Below, piece by piece: positions 1-11,009 of a stretch of 64,000 nucleotides of DNA (within the stretch, counting starts at the first letter, position 1; every line of letters begins with the position of its first letter). Made by a program: the position numbers and the translations under genes. The notes under the pieces are model-generated. The model had not been told where the DNA came from. It saw only the letters and a list, made by a program, of their open reading frames with translations, and did not search any database. Source of the stretch: Plasmodium relictum (Eukaryota > Apicomplexa > Aconoidasida > Haemosporida > Plasmodiidae). The stretch spans positions 1 to 64,000 of the forward strand of contig NC_041684.1 of NCBI RefSeq assembly GCF_900005765.1, in the 5' to 3' direction.

Positions 1-780
1 GGTGTACCGCAATTTGGAAATTTTGGTAGTCAACTTCCTATAGATCAAAATCCGGGTGTTTCGCCATTTGGAAATTTTGGTAATCAACTTCCCATGAATC
101 AAAATCCAGGTGTACCGCAATTTGGAAATTTTGGTAGTCAACTTCCTATAGATCAAAATCCGGGTGTTTTGCCATTTGGAAATTTTGGTAATCAACTTCC
201 CATGAATCAAAATCTAGGTGTACCACAATTTGGAAATTTCCGTAATCAACTTCCTATAGATCAAAATACAGGTGTTTCTCCGTTTGGAAATTTTGGTAAT
301 CAACTTCCCATGAATCAAAATCCAGGTGTACCACAATTTGGAAATTTTGGTAATCAACTTCCTATAGATCAAAATCCAGGTGTTTCGCCGTTTGGAAATT
401 TCGGTAATCAACTTCCTATGAATCAAAATCCAGGTAACATTCAATTAGGACACTTTAGTGGCCATATGGAAATAAACCAAGATCCTAGTGTTGCACCTTT
501 TGGAAATTTTGGAAATAATGCATCAAATATAATAGGAGGTATGTCTCCTCATGCTAGAATAAGTAATAATGGAAAGAACAAAGGAAGAAGAAATACTAAG
601 GGAACAAATTCGGAAGAAATAGAAATGATGGATGTAACTGAACAAGGGTGTTTAGAATCCTCAACGAAAATGAATCAACCAATATCTCACAATAGCACTA
701 GAGAAAATGATAATATTTCAAAATTAAGAAAACAATGGAAGGATACAGTTCATAATGATTGGAAAAAAAATATGGCCTGA
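1..780 (+). CDS. 3' part of a gene encoding an 18-residue tandem-repeat protein (5' end outside window)
   Basis: The frame is open from base 1, so the gene starts upstream; the ATG at 94 is only an internal methionine. Residues up to about position 525 are back-to-back 18-aa (54-bp) units of the type NQNPGVPQFGNFGNQLP. They alternate between an 'MNQ..VPQF' and an 'IDQ..VSPF' version, giving a 108-bp higher-order period. The last two units (418-525) are degenerate. A non-repeat tail of about 85 residues follows: basic (GKNKGRRNTKG), then acidic, ending in a short segment with two tryptophans (WKDTVHNDWKKNMA). No domain is recognised. Position next to retrotransposon debris and the repeat style suggest a subtelomeric, possibly exported or surface, protein. 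The Trp-containing end is loosely reminiscent of SURFIN/STP1 tails, but that is a guess. Confidence 0.75.
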   Translation, partial: GVPQFGNFGSQLPIDQNPGVSPFGNFGNQLPMNQNPGVPQFGNFGSQLPIDQNPGVLPFGNFGNQLPMNQNLGVPQFGNFRNQLPIDQNTGVSPFGNFGNQLPMNQNPGVPQFGNFGNQLPIDQNPGVSPFGNFGNQLPMNQNPGNIQLGHFSGHMEINQDPSVAPFGNFGNNASNIIGGMSPHARISNNGKNKGRRNTKGTNSEEIEMMDVTEQGCLESSTKMNQPISHNSTRENDNISKLRKQWKDTVHNDWKKNMA

Positions 781-2643
781 ACAATTTTCATAAAACCCCA
801 AAATGAAAATATATATTTATTAAAAAGGAAAAAACTAAAATTTATCTCTGATAGTTATGATTTTATATCTTGAAATTCAAGGAATATTTTTTTAAAGGGT
901 CGTATTTTATATCAAGAACTATGGTTGATGGAAGAGCAAATATAAATTAATAAAAAAAATAAAAATGAAGAAAAAAAGGGCTCATTAGTATGATATTATA
1001 TTTTTCTTTTAAAACACTGTACAATATATTTTTTGTTTTTATAGTATATATTTACATTTAAATATTTATAGGTAAAATGTTTTATAATATTATTTATAAT
1101 TATGAATATTTTACTCTTATTTTCATTTGTTCTTTCATGTTAATTAATGCTTTTTTTATTAAAATTAACAAACTTTGTTTAGTGCTGTTTCAGTTTTTAC
1201 TGTAAGTTATAAAAAAATACATGTTAGATTAAAAACTTTTACAATATTTTCTCATGAAACTAATGTTTCACTTACTATATTTGATAAATTTTTACATATA
1301 CTAATACAAAGAGTGACTAAATTAAATATTATTATTAAAATTATAGGTATCATAGAAAACATTTCTATTATGATTATTATAATTATCATATACTGAACTT
1401 TTTCATTATTATCGATGCTATTATAGTTTTCGTCATATGAATCATGCTTATAGACATCATAGGCATTATAACGATACTAAAGTATTTCCTTATTATTAAT
1501 ATTATTATAATTATCTTTGTTATTATTTTGTTAATAAATTTAACTTTTTATTAATAAAAATAAATATAGGCCTTTTTAAATATGTAATTTTTGCGTTCTA
1601 GCTTAAATAATCTAGACTTATACTGAAAAGCATACATATTAAAAGGTTCTAGATTTACAATGTAAAGAAATGCATCTAAATTGAAATATTTGAAATTTAT
1701 AATGAAGAAGAAACATAAAAAATAAACACTCTAAAATTGTGAATTTTTAAAATCCATACAATGGAAGTGCTTAAGATTTGTAAATTAAGCATACACACTA
1801 TAATTACGTTTTTATGTGAGTATTCATTTTCGTTATTTTTTTTAGAAAATGAAAAGGAAATTTTTTTTTTCTCCAAAATAGATACATGAAAAAACACAAA
1901 GATAAAAAATATTGAGAGATAATATTTTTAAGGTATTAAATGTATATATTTTTAAAATGTTTACTATACATTATGTAAATAATAAATACTAAAAATTTAT
2001 ATATTTTAAATAATAAACATAATAATAACTTAAATTTTCAATTGATTATAAATGTATTAGCTATTTTAATAAACATATTAGAAACCATTTTACATGCACC
2101 TTATCATATTGTTGGTTAAATACTTTTATAAAAGTCATTAAACTTATTTTATAAATCACCTGTTCATTACATAAATATATTGTACCAAGCAAAATAAATA
2201 GCATCAAAGACTATCTATGAATTAAAGCATATTTAGTATTCATCAATTTAATACTATTTATCAATAGCTAAAATTAGTTTCGTTAAACCAAGCTATTTCT
2301 TGAAAAAGGTTTATTTTATTTAATTTATTAATAGTAGTTTATTTTTTTGCTATGTGATAACTTTTTTCTAAATTATTGAATTATTTCTTATTTTTAATGA
2401 TATATTTAAAAGATGTAAAATTAAGAAATAATAAGGAGTAACCATATTTTCATAGAACAAATTTATTAAAAGTATTGAGTTTTTATATTTTGTTTAGTAG
2501 TTTTTTTATATTATGGTATCTCTGAGTAATGGAGTAAACAACTAATTTAAAACTATTTTAATTTGATCTTTAAATTCTTTTTTAAAATGTCCAAAAATCA
2601 ACTTAATAAACCATCATTAATTTTACAACATTCATTTAGGTGG
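781..2643. other. AT-rich intergenic DNA, no gene recognised
   Basis: Very AT-rich sequence with many stops in all frames. A 73-codon open stretch at 1175-1396 begins at TTG, has no recognisable motif and is isoleucine-rich near its end; it was not called. No tRNA, array or LTR signature was found before 2644. Confidence 0.6.
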
Positions 2644-3248
2644 TGGTTAATAAAAAATATTATTAACATTTTGTAGCACACAAAGCTAGGTTACTAGTCG
2701 TGTATATATGAGTTATCCATGCACTGACGTCAGTTAAAAAAAAAAAATATATAAAGTTATTTTTTTTTGTTTGTTTGTTTGTTTATTTTTATTTATATAC
2801 ATTTTTGTAATTAAAAAAAAAAAATTAAATTATTTTTTTTTTTTTTGTGTAGTTGGTTGACGCTTGTTTTCGAATTAAACAAAGAATTAACTTTTACTTA
2901 TAAAAACTTTAGATATAAACGAATAATGTTTATACTATATTCAATATATATTTTTGAAATAACATTGAATAAGTTAAAGTTTTGACTTTATTAAATGTTA
3001 TAATTTGTTTGTATGTTTTTAATTAAAAGAAGATACTAATTCTTTGTAAATAAAAACTCATTTATAACAATTAATATGTCTATTAAAAGATACAATGAAA
3101 TTTAATTCCGATTAAATATTATGTATCATAAGAAATCATTATATATATATATATATATATATAAACGTATACTTAATTATACATGCTCTTTATTAATTTG
3201 TTTGTTTAATGCTCTAGCAAAGTCACTAAGCAGCCAATTAATAAATCA
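2644..3248 (+). repeat. LTR-A copy A1
   Basis: 605-bp LTR beginning TGGTTAATAAAA and ending AATTAATAAATCA (TG...CA ends). It shares its layout with A3 (4665-5283): a GTTATTAAC-like box near the start, a 'CATGCACTGAC...AGTTAAAAA' segment, 'GTTGGTTGACG.TTGTTCGAATTAAA', and 'TTTTAATTAAAAGAA.ATAC...ATTCTTTGTAAATAAAAAC' before the AT-rich end. A G-rich stretch (AGGTGG) precedes it, resembling the polypurine tract seen before A3. Its right edge lies directly against a broken integrase frame. Confidence 0.8.
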
Positions 3249-4664
3249 ATGAGTCAAAAATTTAAAGATTATACTATTAATGAATCACATATAAAACTTT
3301 ATCATATCAGTGCATATTATCCACAAGGGAATGATATAAATTAAAGTTCTCATAAAAGCCTTGACTATATACTTAAAACGATAAATGAAAAAGAAGACTT
3401 TCCTTTTGAATAAATAGTTAGAAATGCAGTTCTAATATATAATAGCATCCCTCATTGTGCTATTGGAAAAACACCTTAATTTTCGATATATGAGATAGAT
3501 TGTAAATGCTTGGGTTTTTCAAAAATAACACCAGAAACAACTAGTGAGATGAGGATCATTTATTTAAATGATCAATGGAAAAACGAGAATAAAGATTTAA
3601 TTAAAATAAAGGAAAAACCTTAAATTATGATTAAAAAGATTAAAGTGGAAGAAATTATATCTTATGAATTAACCGAATATGAGAGAAAGCAAATGAAACA
3701 TTATAGTGGAAATGGAAAGTATAAACTACATTGGTCATTTCCGTTGATTTATTAATTTCCCGTTTAATGACTTTGTTAGAATATTAAACAAACAAGTTAA
3801 TAAAGAGCATGTATAACTAAATATACGGATTTTTATATATATAAATATATACTTATTTTATTATATATATAATAGCTTTTTATAATGTATAATATTTATA
3901 TTATACATTAAATTATTCTGTATTGTTTAACATATATATATTTATATTTAAAAATTAGTTTTTTATTTACAAAGAATACGTATATTCTTTTAATTAAAAG
4001 CACACACACTAAATTTATAATAAATAACAAAAATTAAGCTTTAGTTCATTCAATGTTATTTCGAAATATACACATTGAATATAACATAAATATTATACTT
4101 TTTCATTCCTTAAGTTTTTCATGTAACTAAAAATTAATTCTCTTTTTAATTTGAACAAACATCAACAGACAAAAAAAAAGTTAATTTTTTTTTTTTTTTT
4201 AACTAGCTTCAGTGCATGGTTGACTTTTATTTTCCTGACTGGTAACTCATTTTATTTTTGCAAAAGGTTAATAACAATTTTTTATTAACCACCCGCATAG
4301 AATGATAGATATAAAAAATGAGAATCTAAAAGGAATACCCATTTATTATAGAGGCAATGAAATACAGATTCCTTTATCAAAGATAAAACTGTTAAATAAT
4401 AAAACTAATGAAATATATGAATAACATATGAGAAACTTAACACAAGTAATTGACTATAGTAAAAGAAAATTAGATACTACGAATGTATTAAAACCAAAAG
4501 ATTATTTCGATATTTGTGATAAAAATAGCTTTTCACAATTTGAGGACTTGAGTAATAAGGATAAAAGAATTAATAAAGAAATACAAAAGATATTAGAAGT
4601 TATAAAACAGGCCAAAGAAAGTAAAATATAAGTAAAACCATTACTTCAACTAAGTGGTGGAGGA
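3249..4664 (+). pseudogene. Ty3/Gypsy pol 3' end: integrase core end to pol C-terminus (interrupted by LTR-A2)
   Basis: From 3249 the + strand reads SQKFKDYTINE...HISAYYPQGNDIN, then a stop where the catalytic Glu of the integrase DDE triad is expected (compare HISIHYPQGNSINESFHK at about 13.46 kb). It continues as NAVLIYNS...AIGKTP, all typical of retroviral-type integrase core ends. More stops follow. LTR-A2 interrupts the frame at 3745; past it the frame resumes at 4292 (KGIPIYYRGNEIQIPLSK) and runs into a 67-codon stretch (4428-4631, LTQVIDYSKRKLDTTNVLKPKDYF), apparently the polyprotein C-terminus. A purine-rich AGTGGTGGAGGA directly before LTR-A3 is the likely polypurine tract. The piece is therefore the 3' end of a + strand element whose 3' LTR is A3. 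Confidence 0.75.
3745..4291 (-). repeat. LTR-A copy A2, solo insertion into pol remnant
   Basis: 547-bp LTR-A in reverse orientation: starts TGATTTATTAATT and ends TTTATTAACCA, the complement of the A1/A3 ends. The pol reading frame to the left (KYKLHWSFP) continues to the right (HRMIDIKNENLKG) if the LTR and one short duplication around 'CCG' are removed. No internal retrotransposon DNA accompanies it, so it is best read as a solo LTR. Confidence 0.75.
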
Positions 4665-5283
4665 TGATTAATAAAAAATTGTTATTAACTTTTTGTAAAA
4701 ATAAAATAAGTTACTAGTCAGGAAAATATGAGTCAGCCATGCACTAACTCTAGTTAAAAAAAAAAAAAAATATATATATAAAGTTATTTTTGTTTTGTTT
4801 ATTTTATTGTATATACATCTTTGTAATTAAAAAAAAAAATTAAATTATTTTTTTTTTTGTTGGTTGATGTTTGTTCGAATTAAAAAGAGAATTAATTTTT
4901 ACTTATATAAACTCAATATATGAAAAAGTATAATGTTTATGTTGTATTCAATGTGTATATTTTGAAATAATATTGAATAAATCAGAGTTTTAATTTTTTG
5001 CTATTTGTTATAAATTTAGTGTGTGTGCTTTTAATTAAAAGAATATACCTATTCTTTGTAAATAAAAACTTATTTTTTAATGTAAACATATATATTTTAA
5101 ACAATACAGAATAATTTAATGTATAAATATAAATATTATACATTATAAAAAGCTATTATATATATAATAAAATAATTATATATTTATATATATAAAAATC
5201 CGTATATTTAGTTATGCATGCTCTTTATTAATTTGTTTGTTCAATAGTCTAGCAAAGTCATTAAACAGGAAATTAATAAACCA
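4665..5283 (+). repeat. LTR-A copy A3, 3' LTR of the + strand element
   Basis: 619-bp LTR-A, TGATTAATAAAAAATTG at its start and AATTAATAAACCA at its end, preceded by a polypurine tract (about 4653-4664) and the pol C-terminal remnant. It is one of the longest A copies and a good reference for the family. Confidence 0.75.
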
Positions 5284-5750
5284 GCTATGCACTTATGTCA
5301 GTTAAAAAAAAAAAATTTTAATTATTTTTTTTTTTTGATTTATTATTGTTGGTTGGCGGTTGTTCGAATTAAAAAAAGAATTAATTTTTACTTATATAAA
5401 AACTTAATATATGAAAAAGTATAATGTTTATTTTATATTTGATGTGTATGTTTTGAAATAACATCTAATGAATTAGGGTTTTAATTCGGACAAACGTCAA
5501 CCGACAATAATAAATCAAAAAAAAAATAATTAAAATTTTTTTTTTAATTACAAAGATGTATATAAATAAAATAAACAAAAAAGAAAATAACTTTATATAT
5601 ATTTTTTTCTTTTTTTTTCAACTGCCGTTAGTGCATATCTGATTTATATTTTCCTGACAGGTAGCTTATTTTATTTTAAAAATGGTTAATAACAATTTTT
5701 TTACTAACCAATACTCTAGCAAAGTCACTGAGTATCCAATTAATAAATCA
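5284..5750. repeat. Mosaic of LTR-A fragments forming an inverted repeat
   Basis: About 5284-5490 is a + orientation LTR-A internal piece (GCTATGCACTTATGTCAGTTAAAA... to ...TTAGGGTTTTAATTC). About 5490-5710 is a - orientation piece of the LTR start (GGACAAACGTCAACCGACAAT... to ...ACTAACCA). 5711-5750 is a + orientation LTR 3' end (CTAGCAAAGTCACTGAG...AATAAATCA). The first two pieces are partly complementary and could fold back on themselves. Confidence 0.65.
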
Positions 5751-6402
5751 GATACTAATTAAGGATGTCATAATTTCTACAAAAGGCATACTAATAATGC
5801 AAATATAACTGTATGCATTTAAGAATGCAATTTAATTACTTTTACTATATAATTAGAGGCTTACAGAAAAGAATTATATACACATTGAAGTTTTTTCAAA
5901 CAGTTAAAAACCTAAAATTTTTAAAAGATGAATTTTTTTTAAGACATATACATAGCTCAAATTAAAAATAATTTTTTTTTATACATATATTAAAATTTTT
6001 TTTTTATTTTCTTTTTACGATTATTTTTAATATTTTAAGAATATTTACTATAGATTTCATATAAGTACATATTATGTAGGGAATAATGTACACAATAAAA
6101 ATTTCATAATAATAAGATATTGTAAAAAAGGTAAAGGAATTATTGCTAACGTGCAATAAAGTATCCGAAAGTGCAATAGAATATTAAAAGATAAAATGTT
6201 TCATTAAATGTGATATCTTCGTATTTATACAAAAATAGTATTATATGTTACACACATATTACGTGTGAATGTAGAAATATTAAAATAATTAAACTTTTAA
6301 TTAACTATTAAAGTTTTACTTTTATATATTAGAAGTAATAGAACCCAATTAAAGTAGTATAATTATTTATACTTGCTATTATTAATTTTTTTACTCAATA
6401 CT
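5751..6402. other. AT-rich spacer inside the retrotransposon cluster
   Basis: No LTR or pol similarity could be seen by eye. It contains poly-T runs and many stops on both strands. It may be old element interior decayed past recognition or the original host DNA. Confidence 0.4.
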
Positions 6403-6500
6403 TGATTTATTAATTGACTGTTTAATGGTTCTGCCATAGTATTAAACAAAAATATTAATAGAGAGTATATAAAACTAAATATACTGATTTTTATTATACA
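6403..6500 (-). repeat. LTR-A terminal fragment
   Basis: TGATTTATTAATTGACTGTTTAATGG...TTAAACAAAAATATTAATAGAGAG...ACTAAATATACTGATTTT matches the reverse complement of the last ~100 bp of LTR-A, then similarity stops. Confidence 0.6.
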
Positions 6501-6539
6501 CACTAATTTTTACAATATGAATAGAAATATTTATCATAT

Positions 6540-6954
6540 TGGTTAATAAAAAAATGTTATTAATCTTTTGTAAAGTTAGTTTTCTAATTAGGAAAATATA
6601 AGTCACTTATGCACTGGCACTAGTTATAAAAAAAAAAAATAAATAATTTAATTTTTTTTTAAATTGATATTTTTGAATTGAAAAGATAATTAATTTTTAT
6701 ATATATAATATTTAATATATGAAAAAGCATAATGCTTATTTTATATTCAATTTGCATATTTTGAAATGACATAGAATAACTTAGAGTTTACTTTTTGTTT
6801 TTTATTACAAATTTTATGTGTGTTTTTAATTAAAAGAATATACTCATTCTTTGTAAATAAAAACACATTTATAAAAGTAAACATCTCTGTTAAGCAATAC
6901 AGAATTATATAATTCAAATTAAATATTATATATTATAAAATGCTATTATATATG
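6540..6954 (+). repeat. LTR-A copy A5, truncated, head of a foldback pair
   Basis: Starts TGGTTAATAAAAAAATG and follows the LTR-A consensus (ATGCACTGGCACTAGTTATAAAAA..., ...TTTTAATTAAAAGAATATACTCATTC...) to about 6954. It lacks the last ~150 bp of the LTR and abuts copy A6, which is in opposite orientation. Confidence 0.7.
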
Positions 6955-7548
6955 TGGTTCATTAAATTGCCTATTTAATGACTTTGCTAGAATATTAAAC
7001 AAGCAAATAAATAAAGAGCATATGTAACTAAGTATACGTTTATATATATATAGTTTTCTTATGATGCATAATATTTAATCTGAGTTAAATTTTACTTCAT
7101 TTTTTAATAGACCTATTAATTATTATAAATGAGTTTTTATTTATAAAGAATTACTTATTCTTTTAATTAAAAATATACAGGCAAACTATAACAATTAATA
7201 AAGTCAAAACTTTATTTTATTCAATGTTATTTCAAAAATAAACATTGAATATAATGCAAACATAATTCTTTTATCTCTTAAGTTTTAATAAGTAAAAATT
7301 AATTTTTTATTTAATTCGAAAAACACAAACGTCAACAACAAAAAAAAAAAAAAAAATAAAATAATTTAATTTATTTTTTTTTTTTAATTACAAAGATGTA
7401 TATAAATAAAAATAAACAAACAAACAAAAAAAAATAACTTTATTTTTTTTTTTATTAACTAGAGTCAGTGCATGGCTAATTTGTACGTACACAAGTAGTA
7501 AACTAGCTTAGTGTACTACAAAAGGTTAATAACATATTTTATTAACCA
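6955..7548 (-). repeat. LTR-A copy A6, inverted relative to A5
   Basis: 594-bp LTR-A in reverse orientation, starting TGGTTCATTAAATTGCC and ending ATTTTATTAACCA. With A5 it makes a roughly 415-bp-armed inverted repeat. It is immediately followed by a third reverse copy (A7). Confidence 0.7.
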
Positions 7549-7550
7549 AG

Positions 7551-8128
7551 TATTGAACAAACAAATTAATAAAGAGCATGTATAAATAAATATACGCTTA
7601 TAAATATATATATACTTGTTTTTATTATATATATAATGTTTTCTTATGATTCATAATATTTAATTTGAATTAAATTTTACTGCATCTTTTAATAGGCATG
7701 TTAAGTTGTTACAAAGGAGTTTTTATTTACAAAGAATTAGTATATTCTTTTAATTAAAAACACATACAATTTTTTAACAAATAATAAAAGTTAAAATTAT
7801 GATTTATTCAATGCTATTTCAATATATATATACATTAAATACAACATAAACATTATACTTATTAATTTTAATAAGTTTTTATGTAAGTAAAAACTAATTT
7901 TCTTTTTAATTAGAACGAACGTCAACCGACAATAATAAAAAAAATAATAACTTAATCTCTTTTTTTTTAACTACAAAAATGTATATAAATAAAATAAAAC
8001 AAAACAAAAATAAAATAACTTTATATATTTTTTTTTTAACTAGCATTAATACAAGGCTGACTTATATTTTCCTGACTGGTAGCTCATTTCATTTTATAAA
8101 AGGTTGATAACAATTTTTTTATTAACTA
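7551..8128 (-). repeat. LTR-A copy A7, flanking the reverse-strand gag-pol remnant
   Basis: Reverse-orientation LTR-A lacking about 40 bp of its 3' end (it begins at TATTGAACAAACAAATTAATAAAGAGC) and ending ...TTTTTATTAACTA. Read on the minus strand it lies directly after the truncated reverse transcriptase, in the position of a 3' LTR, but RNase H and integrase are missing in between. Confidence 0.65.
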
Positions 8129-10981
8129 ATAATTCATATTTTCAATATTTAGTCCAATATTGTTGTCAATCAACAATTCATAAACTCTTTTTAAAACTTT
8201 TTGATGTTCAGTTGTTTTTATTAAAATGATGATGCTATCAATATATACAACTACGCAATTTTCTTGAATTATTCCATAAAAATGTTTTCCATTATTTTTT
8301 GGAATTGTGTAGGATTTGTTTTCAATCCAAATGGTAGCACATTAAACACAAATGTACCATGTTTGGAAACTATAAAACTTGTATATTACTTACTGTTCTC
8401 TTCTAATGCAATATTCCAAAAGCCATTTTTGAGATAAACTTTCGAAAACCATTTAGAACCATGGAATGTTGTAAATGTATATTTCATGTGAGGAATAACA
8501 TATAAATCATCTAATATAAATTTATTTAAATAATCTATAGTGGTTCTTCACTGTTCATCTTTCTTCCATACCACTACAATTAGTGAGATCCATTCTGCAT
8601 TAACAACTTTACTTATAATATTCAATTGCAACAGTTCATCTATTTTTTGATGTAAAATTATCAACATTTCTTCACTTAATGGTCCAGGGTTATAACGGAG
8701 AGATTTTCTTTATACCTTAATAGAAACTTTATATTTATTGTCGGGTTTCATATTTTTATTCTCCCAAAGTTTAGCACTCTTTTCTAGCAAATTTTTCATT
8801 TTATCTTAATCTTATGATCATTTAAATCATATTTATCAATAAAATTATATACGACTTTTTGATTTGATTTTTCCAATTTTTCTTCAGTATTTTCGACTTT
8901 GATTCCCATGATATACACATATCTCTCATCTTCATCATGAATAGAATATCCTAATCGTTTTATTATTGTAGCACTAAGTGAAATAAGTGGTTTACTTTTC
9001 TCAATGATTACAAACCTTATTCTGGTTGTTCTGCCGTTAGATAGAATCTTTACTACGCCCTTTTTAGACGTTCCCGCATTATTACAAACAAATAATCTTC
9101 TAATTGAAAAAGATGCAATTGTTAAATCAGTCTCTATATTTAATTCTTTTGTGGTGTGAGTTAATGTTGTACTTGCATCTGTTCCTGTGTCTAGTAAATA
9201 TTTACTTCTTTTCCATTAACTTCTACTAATCGTCTTCTATAATTATCACAATCTTTATTGTCTTTGCATAATTCAATTCTATTAACAGTAGATATATCTC
9301 CTGATTTTTCTGAATAATTATCGTTTTCATATTTTTTTTTTTTTTGACTCATCTTGTTCACTTATCCTATCAACTCTATTTCTTTTTCTATTAAAATCTT
9401 TATTAATTTCTTTAGCATGTTTTTCTTTATACCTTTTTTGAGCCTTTCCTTTTGTTTTGTAATATATTCCATTTATTTATCAAGATTTTTTTGCTTTTGA
9501 CTAATTTTCTATTGATTAGTCTTGTTTTAAAGCATTTCAACATCTATATAGTATCTTTTATTTGTTATTCCTTTTATTTATCTTCATCGTCTCTCAATAC
9601 TTGATTTTTGCATACTTTTGCTAAGTATCCTGTAATTTTACAATGTTTACATCTTCTTTTACTATACATACAATCTTTTTTTAAATTACCCCTTTATCCA
9701 CAACAATAACATTTATTATTATTTTGTTTTCTATCCTTACTGGAACCATTTCTTTTATAGACTTTATCTACAGTATATACACACTGGTCAATGAATGAAT
9801 TCATTGCTCTTAATTAATATACAGTTTAAGGTTTTTCTTAATAAAACTTATATATATGTTCGTAGTTAATTTCATAATATCAAAGAAGTATTTAAAACTT
9901 AAATAATTATGTTTTCTCTAGGAGTGCATTGCATGCAAAAAGTCAAGATAGTAGAACCTTGATCAAATTAGTGTGTTTCATTACTATATTTTTTTATATG
10001 TTTCGGTTATGATTGGATTATATCTTCTTTTTTATTTTTTTTATTTTTTTTTTTTTTGGGGAAATGAATTTTTATGGAGAAAGATTGAAAAAGAAAAGGA
10101 TAAAAAGTGGACTGCTTTTATTTTTATTTAACTTTTATAGACTTTTAATTTTCTTAAAGTGATCTAATTAATTTTGTATTATACATAGAATTTATAATAA
10201 AAATTTTAAAGGAGTCCTAAAACTTTCTCTTTATTAACTTGGGTATTCATTTCTTTTATCCAAGTCTTTGAATATCCAATTAATAAATCACACATACATC
10301 CACATTTTCACTTATCTTTAATCTTTTATTTTCTAAATTTAACAAATATTTTTTTATTTCTCTAAAATCCCTATCTATTTTCAGATTTATTATTTGTTCT
10401 TTGAAAAATTTTCCTGGAATATATCTTTTAAAACATCTCCAAATATCCTGTCCACTTATGCTATTATTTTCATTAAAGCATAAATAGCTACGAGTATACG
10501 AACTACAATCCATAATGAATGAGCTAATGGCTTCCTTTACTTATGACATTCTTTGTGAGTTGTATATTTCCTTGTTAAAATAAATTTCTCGTCTGCATCT
10601 TTAAATAATATTTTAGATAATTTAATCTGAAATTGTAGCATATTAACAATTTCATTATCCATTGATAAACTAGATAAATCATGTACATAAATATTTGATA
10701 TTAAAGATTCCAATATCATACATGCTTCTATTCTAGATATTCCTCGCATCTTTGCTTTCATTTCAAGTATTCTAAACCAATTAAAGCAATGTTCTAAAGA
10801 TTCATCACTGAATTTTGGAAGCATTTGTGGTATCTTGGCCTTAATCTTATCTCCATTATTTCTAATTTCAAAAGCATATGGTTGATTAAACTCTATTATA
10901 TCACCAAAAATTTCCAATGTAACGTTGGCAATTCCTTGTTCATTTTAGACTTACTAATCTAATGGGGTTCTGTTTGCGCCA
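8129..10981 (-). pseudogene. Ty3/Gypsy gag-protease-RT remnant, split by solo LTR-B1
   Basis: Read on the minus strand from about 10.96 kb: a gag capsid-like region in two open stretches (10537-10917, then 10280-10513 after one frameshift); a gap filled by LTR-B1; two CCHC-type zinc knuckles at about 9615-9715 (CYCCG...C and CKHCKITGYLAKVC, with the His positions lost); an aspartic protease motif LLDTGTDAST at about 9180-9210; and reverse transcriptase at about 8130-8720 with KIDELL, VLPFGLKTNPTQFQ and VVYIDSIII. The RT box YxDD is mutated to YIDS. Several internal stops and frameshifts are present. It ends inside RT at ~8130, next to LTR-A7. A TGGCGC sequence (10976-10981, minus strand) could be a tRNA primer-binding site, but it lies about 28 bp from the LTR end. 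Confidence 0.8.
9785..10290 (+). repeat. LTR-B copy B1, solo LTR inserted in gag
   Basis: 506-bp repeat, TGGTCAATGAATG...AATTAATAAATCA, matching the reverse complement of 12573-13081 over its whole length. Flanking pentamers are CACAC (9780-9784) and CACAT (10291-10295), a near-perfect 5-bp target duplication. Deleting the LTR plus one duplication joins the gag frame (SENVDVC) in phase with the frame leading into the zinc knuckles (YTVDKVYKRNG). Confidence 0.85.
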
Positions 10982-11009
10982 GTTTCAAATTCCTCATCAT
11001 TTTCTCCAA

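Noticed and set aside
214-444. 76-codon reverse-strand open frame over the tandem repeat
   Set aside because: It is the antisense shadow of the 54-bp repeat; the forward frame is open from base 1 and has a non-repeat tail.
1175-1396. 73-codon open stretch in AT-rich DNA
   Set aside because: TTG start, isoleucine-rich low-complexity end, no motif and no splice partner.
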